DNA from: JBFMGD01 sp040751775
Lineage (GTDB): Bacteria; Bacillota; Dethiobacteria; DTU022
Direction: 5' to 3'
Assembly: GCA_040751775.1 (NCBI GenBank)
Contig: JBFMGD010000014.1
Location: 1 to 56,059, forward strand
DNA: 56,059 nt
Of the stretch, positions 24,283-32,862 are shown one piece after another. The position numbers were made by a program, and so were the translations under genes. The notes beneath the pieces are model-generated. The model was not told where the DNA came from. It saw only the letters and a list, made by a program, of their open reading frames with translations, and searched no databases. Positions within the stretch are counted from its first letter, which is position 1. Each line of letters starts with the position of its first letter.

Positions 24283-24429
24283 GCAATTGACCGGAGTGCC
24301 CGGTTCAAAACGTCCATTAACGATATTAGCACAGCAGCGGCAGCCTTGTCAAGCTCGTATTTGAGCGGGTGAGCGAGCCGGTTAGCGCTTACATGCCTTT
24401 ACTGAACAGATCAACAGGGGGATTTGGTT

Positions 24430-25125
24430 ATGTGCAGGCTGATCAATGGAATTAATTTAAAACTGGATGCGGCCAGTGTTTTACTCGGACAGGGCATCGA
24501 TCCGGCGAAAGCTTCGCCGCGGCTTAAGGAAGCAGCCGGTGCGGTGCTGGCGGAGGCTGAAGAGCTGGCCGAACCGGCGGCGCTGCTGGTCAGCCGGCCG
24601 GTTGTGCAGTTTGCGCACCAGCGGCTCGATTTTGCAGGAGGTTTTTTTGAAGGATCCCTCGTCGCCCGGGCCCTGGCGGGAGCGTCACAGTTAAGCCTGG
24701 TCCTCTGCACTGTCGGTTCCGCCCTGGAAGAGCGGGTGGCCGCACTGATGGCCGCGGACCCTGCACGGGCCCTAGCTTTAGACGGAGCCGCTACCGCCGC
24801 CGTGCGGGCAACAGCGGCGACGGTCTCGGATATGATCACCGCTCAAGCAAAGGAGCAAACCTTGCAAACCGGTATGCGCATTTACCCGGGCCAGGAAGGT
24901 TGGCCCATCGAACAGCAGAGCACCCTGTTTGAACTGATTCCCGCGGCAAGAATCAACGTCCGCCTGACCGAAAGTTACCTGATGCTGCCCCGAAAGTCGG
25001 TTTCATTTGTAATCGGCCTGGGCAGTGAAATGCTCAGCGACAAGGTGCCCTGCGACTATTGTTCCAAGAAGGAACGCTGCCAGTGGGGCAAGGTAAGCAG
25101 CGCCGCCTGCCGCCCGTCATCTTAA
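24430..25125 (+). CDS. MetH activation-domain-like protein
   Basis: A 231-residue protein from ATG 24430, 8 nt after AGGGGG. The central region (FAGGFFEGSLVARALAGASQ, LCTVGSALEERVAAL, MRIYPGQEGWPIEQQSTLF, SFVIGLG) resembles the SAM-binding reactivation domain of B12-dependent methionine synthase. It is followed by a short Cys cluster, CDYCSKKERC. In anaerobes stand-alone versions are thought to support a core MetH or other corrinoid methyltransferases that lack the domain. No methyltransferase is adjacent. It converges on fakA. Confidence 0.75.
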   Translation: MCRLINGINLKLDAASVLLGQGIDPAKASPRLKEAAGAVLAEAEELAEPAALLVSRPVVQFAHQRLDFAGGFFEGSLVARALAGASQLSLVLCTVGSALEERVAALMAADPARALALDGAATAAVRATAATVSDMITAQAKEQTLQTGMRIYPGQEGWPIEQQSTLFELIPAARINVRLTESYLMLPRKSVSFVIGLGSEMLSDKVPCDYCSKKERCQWGKVSSAACRPSS

Positions 25126-25144
25126 AAAGAGAAATTTTTACCGC

Positions 25145-26836
25145 TTACTCAACCGAGATGATGTAATAGTAAACCGGCTGGCCGCCGTAATGCATCTCCA
25201 CTTCAAGGCCGGGGTAAGCCTCTTCCACCGCCGCCGCCAGCGCCCCGGCTTCATCGGCGGTAACGTCCTTGCCGTAGAGGATCGTGGCAATCTCATCACC
25301 CTCCTGATAGAGCGCCGCAAACAGGTCGAGGGTTGTTTGCATGCGCTCCTCCCCGGCCCGGCAGATCCGCCCGTTAAGCAAACCGAGGTAAGAACCGGTC
25401 TTTATGTTTTTTCCTTCAATTTTCGTATCCCTGATCGCATGCGTAACCTCACCGCATTTGATCCGCCGTATCGCCTGCCGCATCGCGGCGGTATTTTCAT
25501 CGAGGGAGGCCGTGCCGCTGAAAGCAAGCAGGGCGGCCAGACCTTCACCCATATTGCGTGTTTCCAAAACAGCCACCTCTTTTTCCGATAGCTTCAGCAC
25601 CTGCTCCGCCACCATCTGGATATTCTTATTATTCGGTAAAATAATGACCCGGCTTGCTTTCATGCGCTGCACCGCGCCGACCAGGTCTTCCACCTTGGGA
25701 TTCATGGTCTGGCCGCCAAAGACAATCTCGTCCGCGCCCATGTTTAAAAAAAGCTCCTTAATCCCCTCCCCGAAGGAGACAGCCAGGATTCCTGTTTCAT
25801 TCGGCCGCCGTTCGACCGGACTGCCGTGCTGCGCCGCCATCACCTCTACCGGTGAGGGCCGGTTGAGTGTATGGCTATGCTGGTCGTACATATTATCGAT
25901 CTTAATATCGTGCAGCGAGCCGCGCTCCAGGCAGATTTCAAGCACCCGCCCGGGGGAAGCGGTATGGATATGCACCTTGCAAACAGCACCGTCAACCACC
26001 ACCAGCAGCGAGTCGCCGAGCGGTTCCAACTCCGGCAGCAGCTCCGGTTTTACGCCTGCCGGCAGTTCAATCAACAACTCCGTACAGTAGGGGTAAGGTA
26101 TCTCCAGCGGTACGCCGTTACCGGTGTAAGCGGCAGCGCCGTTTCCCCGGTTTACCGCCGGACCGGGCGCTTCTTTACGGGCCAGGATCTCGCCCATGGT
26201 ATGCTGCACGGCAAATATACAGCCTTCCAGAAAGACGACCAGCCCCATGCCGCCGGCATCGACCACCCCGGCTTCTTTCAGGACAGGCAGCATCTCGGTG
26301 GTGCGGGCCAGTGTCTTCCGGCTGCCGGCCAGGGCCGCTTCCAGAATTGCGGATAACCCATCCCCCCGTTTAGCGGCAGCCCGCACTCCCCGGGCCGTCT
26401 CCCGGGCCACTGTCAGGATTGTCCCCTCCACGGGCCTGGATACGGCCTTGTAGGCATAGACCACTCCATATTGAAAAGCTTTGCTCAGCTCGCCGGCATC
26501 AGCCTGCTCTTTTCCCTGCAGCCCCCTGGCAATACCCCGCAGGAATTGGGAGAGGATTACGCCGGAATTACCCCGCGCCCCCATTAAAGCCCGGGAGGCT
26601 GCCCGTGCGGCGAGCTCACCGATAGAATTATCCTGGTAGGCCAGGGTAGCTTCCGCCGCCGCAGCCAAAGTTAAACTCATATTGGTGCCGGTGTCGCCAT
26701 CGGGGACGGGAAACACATTAAGAGCATTGATTGCCTCTTTCTCCCGGTCAAAAAAGTAGCTGGCCCCTATAATCATTTTTTTAAAATCTTCAGCATGAAC
26801 GATACAATCCGGCCGGTTTGCTTCTGCTGTCGCCAA
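25145..26836 (-). CDS. fakA: fatty acid kinase, ATP-binding subunit (DAK2/YloV family)
   Basis: A 563-residue protein from TTG 26836 after AAGGGG. The N-terminal DhaL-type domain has NALNVFPVPDGDTGTNMSLT and MGARGNSGVILSQFLRG, which bind Mg-ADP/ATP. A central linker with EAGVVDAGGMGLVVF and a C-terminal DegV-like domain complete the FakA layout. FakA phosphorylates exogenous fatty acids held by FakB to give acyl phosphate for phospholipid synthesis. The fakB-like gene lies 46 nt upstream on the same strand, so the pair forms one unit. Confidence 0.9.
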   Translation of the reverse strand: MATAEANRPDCIVHAEDFKKMIIGASYFFDREKEAINALNVFPVPDGDTGTNMSLTLAAAAEATLAYQDNSIGELAARAASRALMGARGNSGVILSQFLRGIARGLQGKEQADAGELSKAFQYGVVYAYKAVSRPVEGTILTVARETARGVRAAAKRGDGLSAILEAALAGSRKTLARTTEMLPVLKEAGVVDAGGMGLVVFLEGCIFAVQHTMGEILARKEAPGPAVNRGNGAAAYTGNGVPLEIPYPYCTELLIELPAGVKPELLPELEPLGDSLLVVVDGAVCKVHIHTASPGRVLEICLERGSLHDIKIDNMYDQHSHTLNRPSPVEVMAAQHGSPVERRPNETGILAVSFGEGIKELFLNMGADEIVFGGQTMNPKVEDLVGAVQRMKASRVIILPNNKNIQMVAEQVLKLSEKEVAVLETRNMGEGLAALLAFSGTASLDENTAAMRQAIRRIKCGEVTHAIRDTKIEGKNIKTGSYLGLLNGRICRAGEERMQTTLDLFAALYQEGDEIATILYGKDVTADEAGALAAAVEEAYPGLEVEMHYGGQPVYYYIISVE

Positions 26837-26882
26837 TTGCGATTCCCCTTTACGGTGCGTGATTTAGCGCCGTTTAACCTTA

Positions 26883-27716
26883 TTACCGCGGCCACGTCGC
26901 GATACCGAGGACCCGGGGGCCTGTATGGATGCTGATGACCGGCCCAAGATCGCGGATCTCCACCTGTGCACGGGGCACTATTCCCAGGATCATCTCTTTG
27001 ACCTGCACCGCTTCTTCATAAGCCAGGCAGTGGGCCACGGCAACCTGCAGTGTGTCGCTGTCAGGGGGCATCTCCTCCAGGACCCGCGCAATTGCTTTCT
27101 TGCGCGTCCTCACCTTGTCGAAAACCTCCACTCGACCTTCGTTTAAATAAAGCACCGGCTTAATCTGCAACAATGTGCCCAGCAGGGCCTGGGCGCCGCC
27201 GATCCGCCCCCCCTTTTTTAAATATTCAAGAGTGTCCGGAACAAAATAGGTGCGGATCTCTTGCCTCGACTTTTCCAGCCGGGCAACCACTTCCGGACGG
27301 CTAAGCCCCTCTTCAATCCACTGGGCCGCCGCCAGGACCAGAAAGGCCAGGGGAAAAGCAGTCTGCTGCGAATCGAAAACAGTGATTTTTTCCTGGTTGA
27401 GCATTCTGGCCGCGCCCCCGGCGCTTTCCACAGTACCGCTCAACTTGGAGGAGATATGGATCGATATCACTTCTTTGTTTTGCTCCATCAGTTTTTCATA
27501 AACTTCAACGAATTGTCCCACGGAGGGCTGAGAGGTAAACGGTACTTTTGCAGAAGCGTCCACCCGTGCGAAGAAAGCTTGCGCGTCACCCAGGCTGTCC
27601 ACAATCGAGCCATCCTCAAAATTAACTGAAAGCGGGACGACATGAATCCCGTACCGGTTTACCTCGTCTTCGGTCAGGTAGGCTGTAGAGTCGGTAACTA
27701 GAACTATGTTTTTCAA
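26883..27716 (-). CDS. fakB: DegV family fatty-acid-binding protein
   Basis: A 277-residue DegV protein. VTDSTAYLTEDEVNRYGIHV opens the fold; FTSQPSVGQF, SIHISSKLSGT and LEYLKKGGRIGGAQALLG are family motifs around the lipid head-group pocket. The TTG start at 27716 follows AAAGGAGAG by about 12 nt, rather long, so the start is less sure. Its place before fakA supports the fatty-acid-carrier role. Confidence 0.9.
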   Translation of the reverse strand: MKNIVLVTDSTAYLTEDEVNRYGIHVVPLSVNFEDGSIVDSLGDAQAFFARVDASAKVPFTSQPSVGQFVEVYEKLMEQNKEVISIHISSKLSGTVESAGGAARMLNQEKITVFDSQQTAFPLAFLVLAAAQWIEEGLSRPEVVARLEKSRQEIRTYFVPDTLEYLKKGGRIGGAQALLGTLLQIKPVLYLNEGRVEVFDKVRTRKKAIARVLEEMPPDSDTLQVAVAHCLAYEEAVQVKEMILGIVPRAQVEIRDLGPVISIHTGPRVLGIATWPR

Positions 27717-27840
27717 GATCAGTACACTCTCCTTTTGTGGTTAGTACCAAAAAAACAATTTCTGCATATCCAGTGCCCGATCCTCTTTTTACCTTAATGT
27801 TCCTCTTTTTGAACAAAAACCGCTTTTTTTGTCGAAAATA

Positions 27841-27867
27841 ATCCGGCGGGCCGGAAGCCCGCCGGAT
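27841..27867 (-). terminator. SASP gene terminator
   Basis: A perfect 11-bp stem (ATCCGGCGGGC / GCCCGCCGGAT) with a 5-nt loop, followed on the minus strand by TATTTTCG. It lies 25 nt after the SASP stop. Confidence 0.75.
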
Positions 27868-27891
27868 CCTGGAGAAGGTGTAAGTAAATGA

Positions 27892-28113
27892 TTAGAACTG
27901 GGTCCGACCACCGGCCCGACCGGAAAGCGCACTTTCCGCCTGTTGGATCATTTTTTTCACCATAATCCCGCCGACATAGCCATTCTGACGGGAACTCAGC
28001 GCCCCCAAGTCACCGTTGTAATTGACCCCCAGTTCACTGGCAACCTCATACTTGAAGTTATCCAGAGCCTGGGCTGCTTCCCGGACCACAATACGATTAT
28101 TTCTCCGCGCCAT
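27892..28113 (-). CDS. small acid-soluble spore protein, alpha/beta type
   Basis: A 73-residue protein from ATG 28113, behind AAAGGAGGTGACAACTG. NNRIVVREAAQALDNFKYEV, then ASELGVNY, then GYVGGIMVKKMIQQAE are the conserved DNA-binding blocks, including the ELGV site cut by the GPR protease at germination. It coats forespore DNA. A sigma-G-like promoter and a terminator bracket it as a single-gene unit. Confidence 0.95.
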   Translation of the reverse strand: MARRNNRIVVREAAQALDNFKYEVASELGVNYNGDLGALSSRQNGYVGGIMVKKMIQQAESALSGRAGGRTQF

Positions 28114-28144
28114 CAGTTGTCACCTCCTTTCATGATCATGCCCC

Positions 28145-28173
28145 TAGTGTTTCGCACAGCGCGGTGAATATAC
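28145..28173 (-). promoter_or_regulatory. candidate sigma-G-type promoter of the SASP gene
   Basis: On the minus strand GTATA (28173-28169), a 17-bp spacer and AACACTA (28151-28145) approximate gHATR and CATNHTA with two mismatches in the -10. The gene type makes sigma-G control expected. Confidence 0.4.
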
Positions 28174-28190
28174 TTAACATTGTTTTCAAT

Positions 28191-28226
28191 AAAAAAAAGA
28201 TCCTGTTGTGATTATCAGGAACGATC
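28191..28226 (-). terminator. terminator after the hybrid kinase
   Basis: On the minus strand GATCGTTCCTG and CAGGATC pair (with a 3-nt bulge) around a 10-nt loop and are followed by eight T. Confidence 0.6.
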
Positions 28227-28247
28227 CTCCATTGCCAATCAGCGCGA

Positions 28248-30107
28248 CTAACTTGAAGCTATAACCTCGGATAGCAACCTGCTTAAATCGGCAAAACTGT
28301 ACGGTTTGGCTATGATCCCTTGAAAGCCGCAGGCCCGGTAATTCACCATAACCGGATCGTTGCAGTAACCGCTTGAAACGATCGCCTTAACCGCCGGATC
28401 AATATTGAGAAGCTCTTTGATCGTCTCCTGGCCGCCCATTCCTTCCGTAATTATTAAATCGATAATGACCGCGTCAAAAGCCTGCCCCCGGAGCCGGTCC
28501 CTTTGATATAGCTCAATCGCTTCTTCACCGTTTACAGCCAGAACGGCATCGTACCCTAGGATGGCAAGCATCTCTCTTAAGAGCTCCGCCAGCATGATGT
28601 TGTCTTCCATAATCAAAATTCTGCCGCTGCCCGTAACCAGCTCTTTTTCGACATTTTTGGGTTCAATCGTGATCTCCGCGCTGGAAACAGGCAGGTAGAG
28701 ATAAACCGTAATCCCCTGGCCCGGCTGGGAGTCTACAACAATCGCGCCGCCATGCTTTTCCATAATCGAGTGAGATACGGAAAGGCCGAGACCGCTGCCT
28801 TCCGGTTTAGTCGAATAAAAGGGGCGAAAAATATGGGGCAGGTGTTCTGCAGTTATCCCCGTTCCCTGATCTTTGATAGCTACCCGGACGTACCGGCCCG
28901 GTGGCAAAACACCTTGCGCTTCCTGTTTCGAAACCATACGCTGATCCGCCTCAATCCGGATTCGCCCGCCGCCGGGCATTGCTTGCATCGCGTTTATCAG
29001 TACGTTGCTGAGAACATGGTGAATTTGAGCGACGTCGATTTCCACCGGACAGATGTATCCGGGAACAGTTAACTCACAGGTAATATTTTTGCCGATTGAT
29101 ACTATCGAGGCTGCTTTTTCAATCAACTCTCCCACGGAAGCGGCTTTTTTAACCGGCGTTCCTCCCTTGGCAAAAGTCAGCAATTGGTTGCTTAAATACT
29201 TGGCCTGTTGGGCTGCCTTTTCCACTTCAGCTAATTTTTCAACTAACTTGCTTTCGAGATGCAAATTCATTCTGGCCAGTTCGAGGTTGGCCAGGATTAT
29301 GGTCAGGGTATTGTTAAAATCGTGTGCAATACCGCTGGCCAGGATCCCGGCTGCCTCGAGACGGGCCGCCCGCAGCATCTCTTCTTCTCGCTTCTTGCGC
29401 TCGGTGATATCACGGGTGACAAAGACAGCGCCGATTACATCACCGCTGTCGTTATGGAAGACGTTTCCCACGGCCTCCATCCAGCTATAGCCGCCGTCGG
29501 CATGCTTGTAGCGAAACTCGACGCTTCCCGGGTTAGAGCTGCAGAAGTAATCTGACAATTCTCGTTTTACCCGCTCTATATCATCGGGATGGACATTGTA
29601 AAAACCTGATCTGCCGTAGAGATCGTTCGCCTGGTAGCCCAACACTTTGGCGCAGGAAGGGCTGATATAGGTCATGATACCTGCTTTGTCAACCTGCACC
29701 ACTACATCCTGCATATTGTCGGCGATCCGGCGCTGGCGGGACTCGCTTTCTCGAAGCTCTTTTTCCGCCTTCTTTTGCAGCGTAATATCGCGAGAGATGG
29801 AGATCACTTCATCCTTCCCGCTCGGCACGAGGCGCGCCTCAAAAGTTAACACTTCGTTTCCGACCGGCAGCGGGTACTCCATTGTTTGTAATTGACCACT
29901 GTCCAGAGTTTTTTTGATATGCTCATGCAGCCGGACAGCTACATCCGCCGGTAAAATGTGTTCAATTGCTTTGCCGATCATATCTTGAGCCGGAATACGC
30001 AGCTTAGTTTCATCCCTGGTTAAAACGTCAATGTAAATCCCATCACGGCTTAAGCAGAAAACATTATCGGGAATCGCGTTCGCAATGGATCTGTAACGTC
30101 TCTTCAT
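28248..30107 (-). CDS. PAS-domain hybrid histidine kinase with receiver domain
   Basis: 619 residues from ATG 30107, behind GGGAGGTCGGCCGTA. The order is PAS (about 10-115), PAS/PAC (about 130-245), a phosphoacceptor helix with GIAHDFNNTL (about residue 263), an ATPase domain (NVLINAMQAMPGG, DQGTGI, GSGLGLSVSHSIMEKHGG) and a C-terminal receiver (IMEDN, phospho-acceptor in VIIDLI, later Lys in IAKPYSF). There are no transmembrane segments, so it is cytosolic. The H-box type is the one seen in NtrB/soluble PAS kinases. No DNA-binding output is present; a separate partner must carry the signal, and the ligand is unknown. Confidence 0.9.
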   Translation of the reverse strand: MKRRYRSIANAIPDNVFCLSRDGIYIDVLTRDETKLRIPAQDMIGKAIEHILPADVAVRLHEHIKKTLDSGQLQTMEYPLPVGNEVLTFEARLVPSGKDEVISISRDITLQKKAEKELRESESRQRRIADNMQDVVVQVDKAGIMTYISPSCAKVLGYQANDLYGRSGFYNVHPDDIERVKRELSDYFCSSNPGSVEFRYKHADGGYSWMEAVGNVFHNDSGDVIGAVFVTRDITERKKREEEMLRAARLEAAGILASGIAHDFNNTLTIILANLELARMNLHLESKLVEKLAEVEKAAQQAKYLSNQLLTFAKGGTPVKKAASVGELIEKAASIVSIGKNITCELTVPGYICPVEIDVAQIHHVLSNVLINAMQAMPGGGRIRIEADQRMVSKQEAQGVLPPGRYVRVAIKDQGTGITAEHLPHIFRPFYSTKPEGSGLGLSVSHSIMEKHGGAIVVDSQPGQGITVYLYLPVSSAEITIEPKNVEKELVTGSGRILIMEDNIMLAELLREMLAILGYDAVLAVNGEEAIELYQRDRLRGQAFDAVIIDLIITEGMGGQETIKELLNIDPAVKAIVSSGYCNDPVMVNYRACGFQGIIAKPYSFADLSRLLSEVIASS

Positions 30108-30269
30108 TACGGCCGACCTCCCGATTAGAAACAATCAAAATTTTTAAATATTTTTATCTATATTCACTAAATATTTAATTTTTCCTTCAGATTGTTTTCG
30201 TAAAAGAAGATATTATTACTGTAAAACAGGAATGATCCTGGAGAAGGGCGGCATTAGCAACCCGTAACA

Positions 30270-31127
30270 TTAACACGAAGTTGGCGAGTACCCCGTACCC
30301 TTGTCAACTCCACTGCTGCATGAGGTAAATTTCAAGGCGCCGTGCGGGCAGGCCTTCACACAATCGAGGCAGCGGATGCATTCACTGCTGTTAAGCTGCC
30401 CGGGCAGAGTGAGCTGCACGGGGCAGGTTTGACTGCAGCGGCCGCAAGCAGCGCAAGAGGGCGCCGCGATAAGCCGGAAGTAGGCAATGCGGTTAAAAAG
30501 ACCCCAAAAAGCGCCGAGGGGACAGAGCACCCGGCAAAAGGGGCGGTAATAGATCACAGCCGCGGCCAGGATCAGGAAAAGCAGGGCGAGCTTGAACCAA
30601 AAGAGAGGACCAATCAGGTGGTAAAATTCCGGACCCGAGGCTAAAAGCGGCAGCCCCGCGGTGAGAGTTCCGGCGGGGCAGATAAACTGGCAGAAGTAAG
30701 GGCTGCCGAACCCGTATTGGTCGACGACGACAGCCGGCAGCAGGACGACGAGGGGAAGGAGCAGAAACTTAAGCGCCGGCAAATACTTGGGCAGGCGCAG
30801 CCTGATCCGGCTGCCCCTTTTCAGCAGGTCCTGCAGCAGCCCGAAGGGGCAGAGCCAGCCGCATATGAAGCGTCCCGCTAGACCGCCGGCCAGGAGCATC
30901 CCCCCCCAAACATAAAACGACAACCTGGACTGCGGGGCTTCCGCCAGGGATTGCAGCGAACCAAGCGGGCAGGCCCCCAGGGCGGCTGGACAACCGTAGC
31001 AGTTCAGGAAAGGCACACAAACCTGCTTCAGCGGCCCCCGGTAAATCTGACCGCTCAAAAAATTACCCAGCTTGGCATTGGCCAGCAGAGTACTGAGAAA
31101 CTGGACGAGCCGCCGCCGCACTAACAT
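30270..31127 (-). CDS. NapH/YccM-like membrane-bound ferredoxin protein
   Basis: 285 residues, with ATG 31127 overlapping the stop of the preceding small gene by 1 nt. Several transmembrane helices alternate with Cys motifs: CYGCPAALGACPLG, CGWLCPFG, CQFICPAG, CRVLCPLGAFWG. Then come two 4Fe-4S sites near the C-terminus (CAACGRCSQTCP and CIRCLDCVKACP). The family passes electrons between the membrane quinone or thiol pool and periplasmic or outer-face acceptors. It is last in a three-gene set with a CxxC-type small protein and a thioredoxin-like lipoprotein, suggesting electron supply to an exported thiol/selenol reductase. Confidence 0.85.
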   Translation of the reverse strand: MLVRRRLVQFLSTLLANAKLGNFLSGQIYRGPLKQVCVPFLNCYGCPAALGACPLGSLQSLAEAPQSRLSFYVWGGMLLAGGLAGRFICGWLCPFGLLQDLLKRGSRIRLRLPKYLPALKFLLLPLVVLLPAVVVDQYGFGSPYFCQFICPAGTLTAGLPLLASGPEFYHLIGPLFWFKLALLFLILAAAVIYYRPFCRVLCPLGAFWGLFNRIAYFRLIAAPSCAACGRCSQTCPVQLTLPGQLNSSECIRCLDCVKACPHGALKFTSCSSGVDKGTGYSPTSC

Positions 31128-31285
31128 CAGCGCCCCAACCCCATGCAGTCAAGGCAGAAGCGTGAAGCCTTGGCAAAGACCGCGCCGGCCTCACCGCGCG
31201 TCCAGCCCCAGGCGATCAGGAACAGCGCCGCGGCCACGATTAACAGGGGATAAATTTTCCGGTTCAGCTCTGCCGCCTCCCGCAT
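31127..31285 (-). CDS. CD1871A-type CXXC small membrane protein, 52 aa
   Basis: ATG 31285, in frame to TGA 31129-31127. The sequence is one N-terminal helix (IYPLLIVAAALFLIAWGW), then TRGEAGAVFAKASRFCLDCMGLG with the CxxC motif at the end. This matches the small CD1871A family found beside membrane ferredoxin proteins in Clostridia. A ribosome site before the ATG is weak. Translation appears coupled to the NapH-like gene through the TGATG overlap. Function is unknown; a Cys pair at the membrane face fits an electron relay. Confidence 0.8.
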   Translation of the reverse strand: MREAAELNRKIYPLLIVAAALFLIAWGWTRGEAGAVFAKASRFCLDCMGLGR

Positions 31286-31336
31286 TTAAAGGTAGTTTAC
31301 AGCCGGCTTAACCGGCCGTCCTGATCATTCGAGTAA

Positions 31337-31942
31337 TTACTCCTGCCGCAGGACCGCCTCAACTTGCGCTCTCCAGGCATCCAAAGAGCTTTCCTCGCTC
31401 CAGCCGACAGTTTTTTGCACCAGGTGCCCTGCGCGGTTGAAAAGGAGCCCGGTGGGCCAAGACTGGATCCCGTGCGCAAACGCGATCTGATCCCCGGGAT
31501 CGTGCAGGATCATCACATCCAGGTCATACTGCTCCACGACATCTTGCATAATCTCCCTGGAATCGGCGGTAATCAGGATAAACTGCAACCCCTGTGCCCT
31601 GTATCGTTCTATTTCCGGCTGCAACTGCAGCAACTCAGTGTGGCAGGGGCTTCACCCGTAAAAGTAAAAACTCAAATAAACCACTTTACCGATAAAATCG
31701 GCCGGGAAATCGACCTTGTTTCCGCTAAACATCTCCTGGGCGGTAAACATAAATTCCCAACCCGGGTCTTCGTTGATCCCGTTATCGCCACCTGCTCCGG
31801 GGTCCGGATCCGGTTTCTCCCCGCCATTCGCTCCATCATCCGATTGAACGTTCGGATCCTCCTTGGTTAAAGTCTCACAGCCCGAGACCACTGCCAGGAG
31901 CAACAGGATCATTAAGCACCCAATCAACGCTCTGCGCCGCAT
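31337..31942 (-). CDS. thioredoxin-like (TlpA/ResA) lipoprotein, probable selenoprotein
   Basis: From ATG 31942, behind GGGAGGTAGGTTAA, the frame is open to 31337 except for one TGA at 31654-31652. The N-terminus is a lipoprotein signal (LLLLAVVSGCETL, lipid Cys at about residue 22) and an acidic linker. The domain then reads VVYLSFYFYG-TGA-SPCHTELLQLQ. In TlpA-type proteins this is the WCxxC site, so the TGA replaces the first active-site Cys and gives U-S-P-C if read as selenocysteine. Downstream SWPTGLLFNRAG with its cis-Pro is normal. A hairpin follows the TGA. The alternative is a nonsense mutation, but the precise placement at the redox residue argues against it. Confidence 0.82.
31589..31654 (-). 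promoter_or_regulatory. candidate bacterial SECIS after the in-frame TGA
   Basis: In the mRNA, GCTGC-AGTT-GCAGC (31631-31618) forms a 5-bp hairpin whose apical loop, containing GU, starts about 25 nt after the TGA. That is inside the usual 16-37 nt window for bacterial SECIS. Outer segments CCCCTG and CAGGGG (31649-31644 with 31594-31589) could close a larger stem. The short stem makes this moderate evidence only. Confidence 0.5.
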
Positions 31943-32104
31943 TTAACCTACCTCCCGGTTTCTGACTGAAATCCCGACTTCTGCCCCCTGAATCTTCTGG
32001 GCAGTTAAAGTTATTTTACTACTGTTCACAGCCCCGTTCAATCATAAAATATTCAAGCCTTTCTCATTACAGCATCAACCACAGGCCAGCCAGGATCAAA
32101 ACAT

Positions 32105-32770
32105 TTAGCAATTATCGGAAAATTCTTTTAAATCCTGGCTGCTGCCTAAAATAATCAACCTATCGCCCTTGTGTAAAACATGATCAGCCTGTGGAGAGGA
32201 ATTGATCTTATCTTTATTGCGAATCGCTAAAACATTTAGGTTATGCTTGTTCCGGATGCCGGTCTCTTTAAGGGTTTGGCCATGATACTTACCTTGGATA
32301 ATTATTTCCGCGATCTGTAAGTTGGGCGATATTTCCAGATACTCGACCAAATTAACAGACATCAGGCTATGAGCCAGCTTAATAGCGCTATCTTTTTCAG
32401 GAAATACCACATGATCCACGCCGACCTTTTCCAGGGCCTTTTTGTGGAGCTCGGAACTGGCTTTGGCCACTGTTTTTAGTACTCCCAAATTTTTTAAGCC
32501 AAGCGCTGTCATAATGCTCGCTTGAAGGTTACTGCCAATTGTTAAAACAACAGCATCATACTGTTCCAATCCCAGTTCGGCCAAACATTCTTCCTTGGTT
32601 ACATCAGCTTGAATAGCTTTATCCACGAGGGCCGCTATTTTATTGATATTTTCCATTTCACTATCTACAGCCAGGACCTTGCAACCCAACTCTGTCAGTG
32701 TTAAAGCTACGTTGGTGCCAAAACGACCTAACCCGATCACCGCGACCCTCTTTCTTTTCAGTCCCCTCAA
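32105..32770 (-). CDS. TrkA/KtrA-type potassium channel regulatory protein
   Basis: A 221-residue protein: an RCK-N Rossmann domain (VAVIGLGRFGTNVALTL, then VDSEMENI and ADVTKEE) and an RCK-C domain (HGQTLKETGI, LHKGDRLIILG). It binds nucleotide and gates a Ktr/Trk K+ transporter. The TTG start at 32770 has only AATAGGGG before it, so the first few residues are unsure. The membrane subunit is not in the window. Confidence 0.88.
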   Translation of the reverse strand: MRGLKRKRVAVIGLGRFGTNVALTLTELGCKVLAVDSEMENINKIAALVDKAIQADVTKEECLAELGLEQYDAVVLTIGSNLQASIMTALGLKNLGVLKTVAKASSELHKKALEKVGVDHVVFPEKDSAIKLAHSLMSVNLVEYLEISPNLQIAEIIIQGKYHGQTLKETGIRNKHNLNVLAIRNKDKINSSPQADHVLHKGDRLIILGSSQDLKEFSDNC

Positions 32771-32862
32771 CCCCTATTAAAGATTAGTCAATTAGTATTA
32801 TACAGAAAAACTCTTTTTCCTGTTTAAAACAATTTGCTCGTCATAGTCCTTACTAACATTCT

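Noticed and set aside
31337..31633. Separate downstream thioredoxin gene starting at TTG 31633
   Set aside because: It would lack the CxxC site and the first strand of the fold, and it is in the same frame as the upstream lipoprotein part; one gene with an in-frame TGA explains both.
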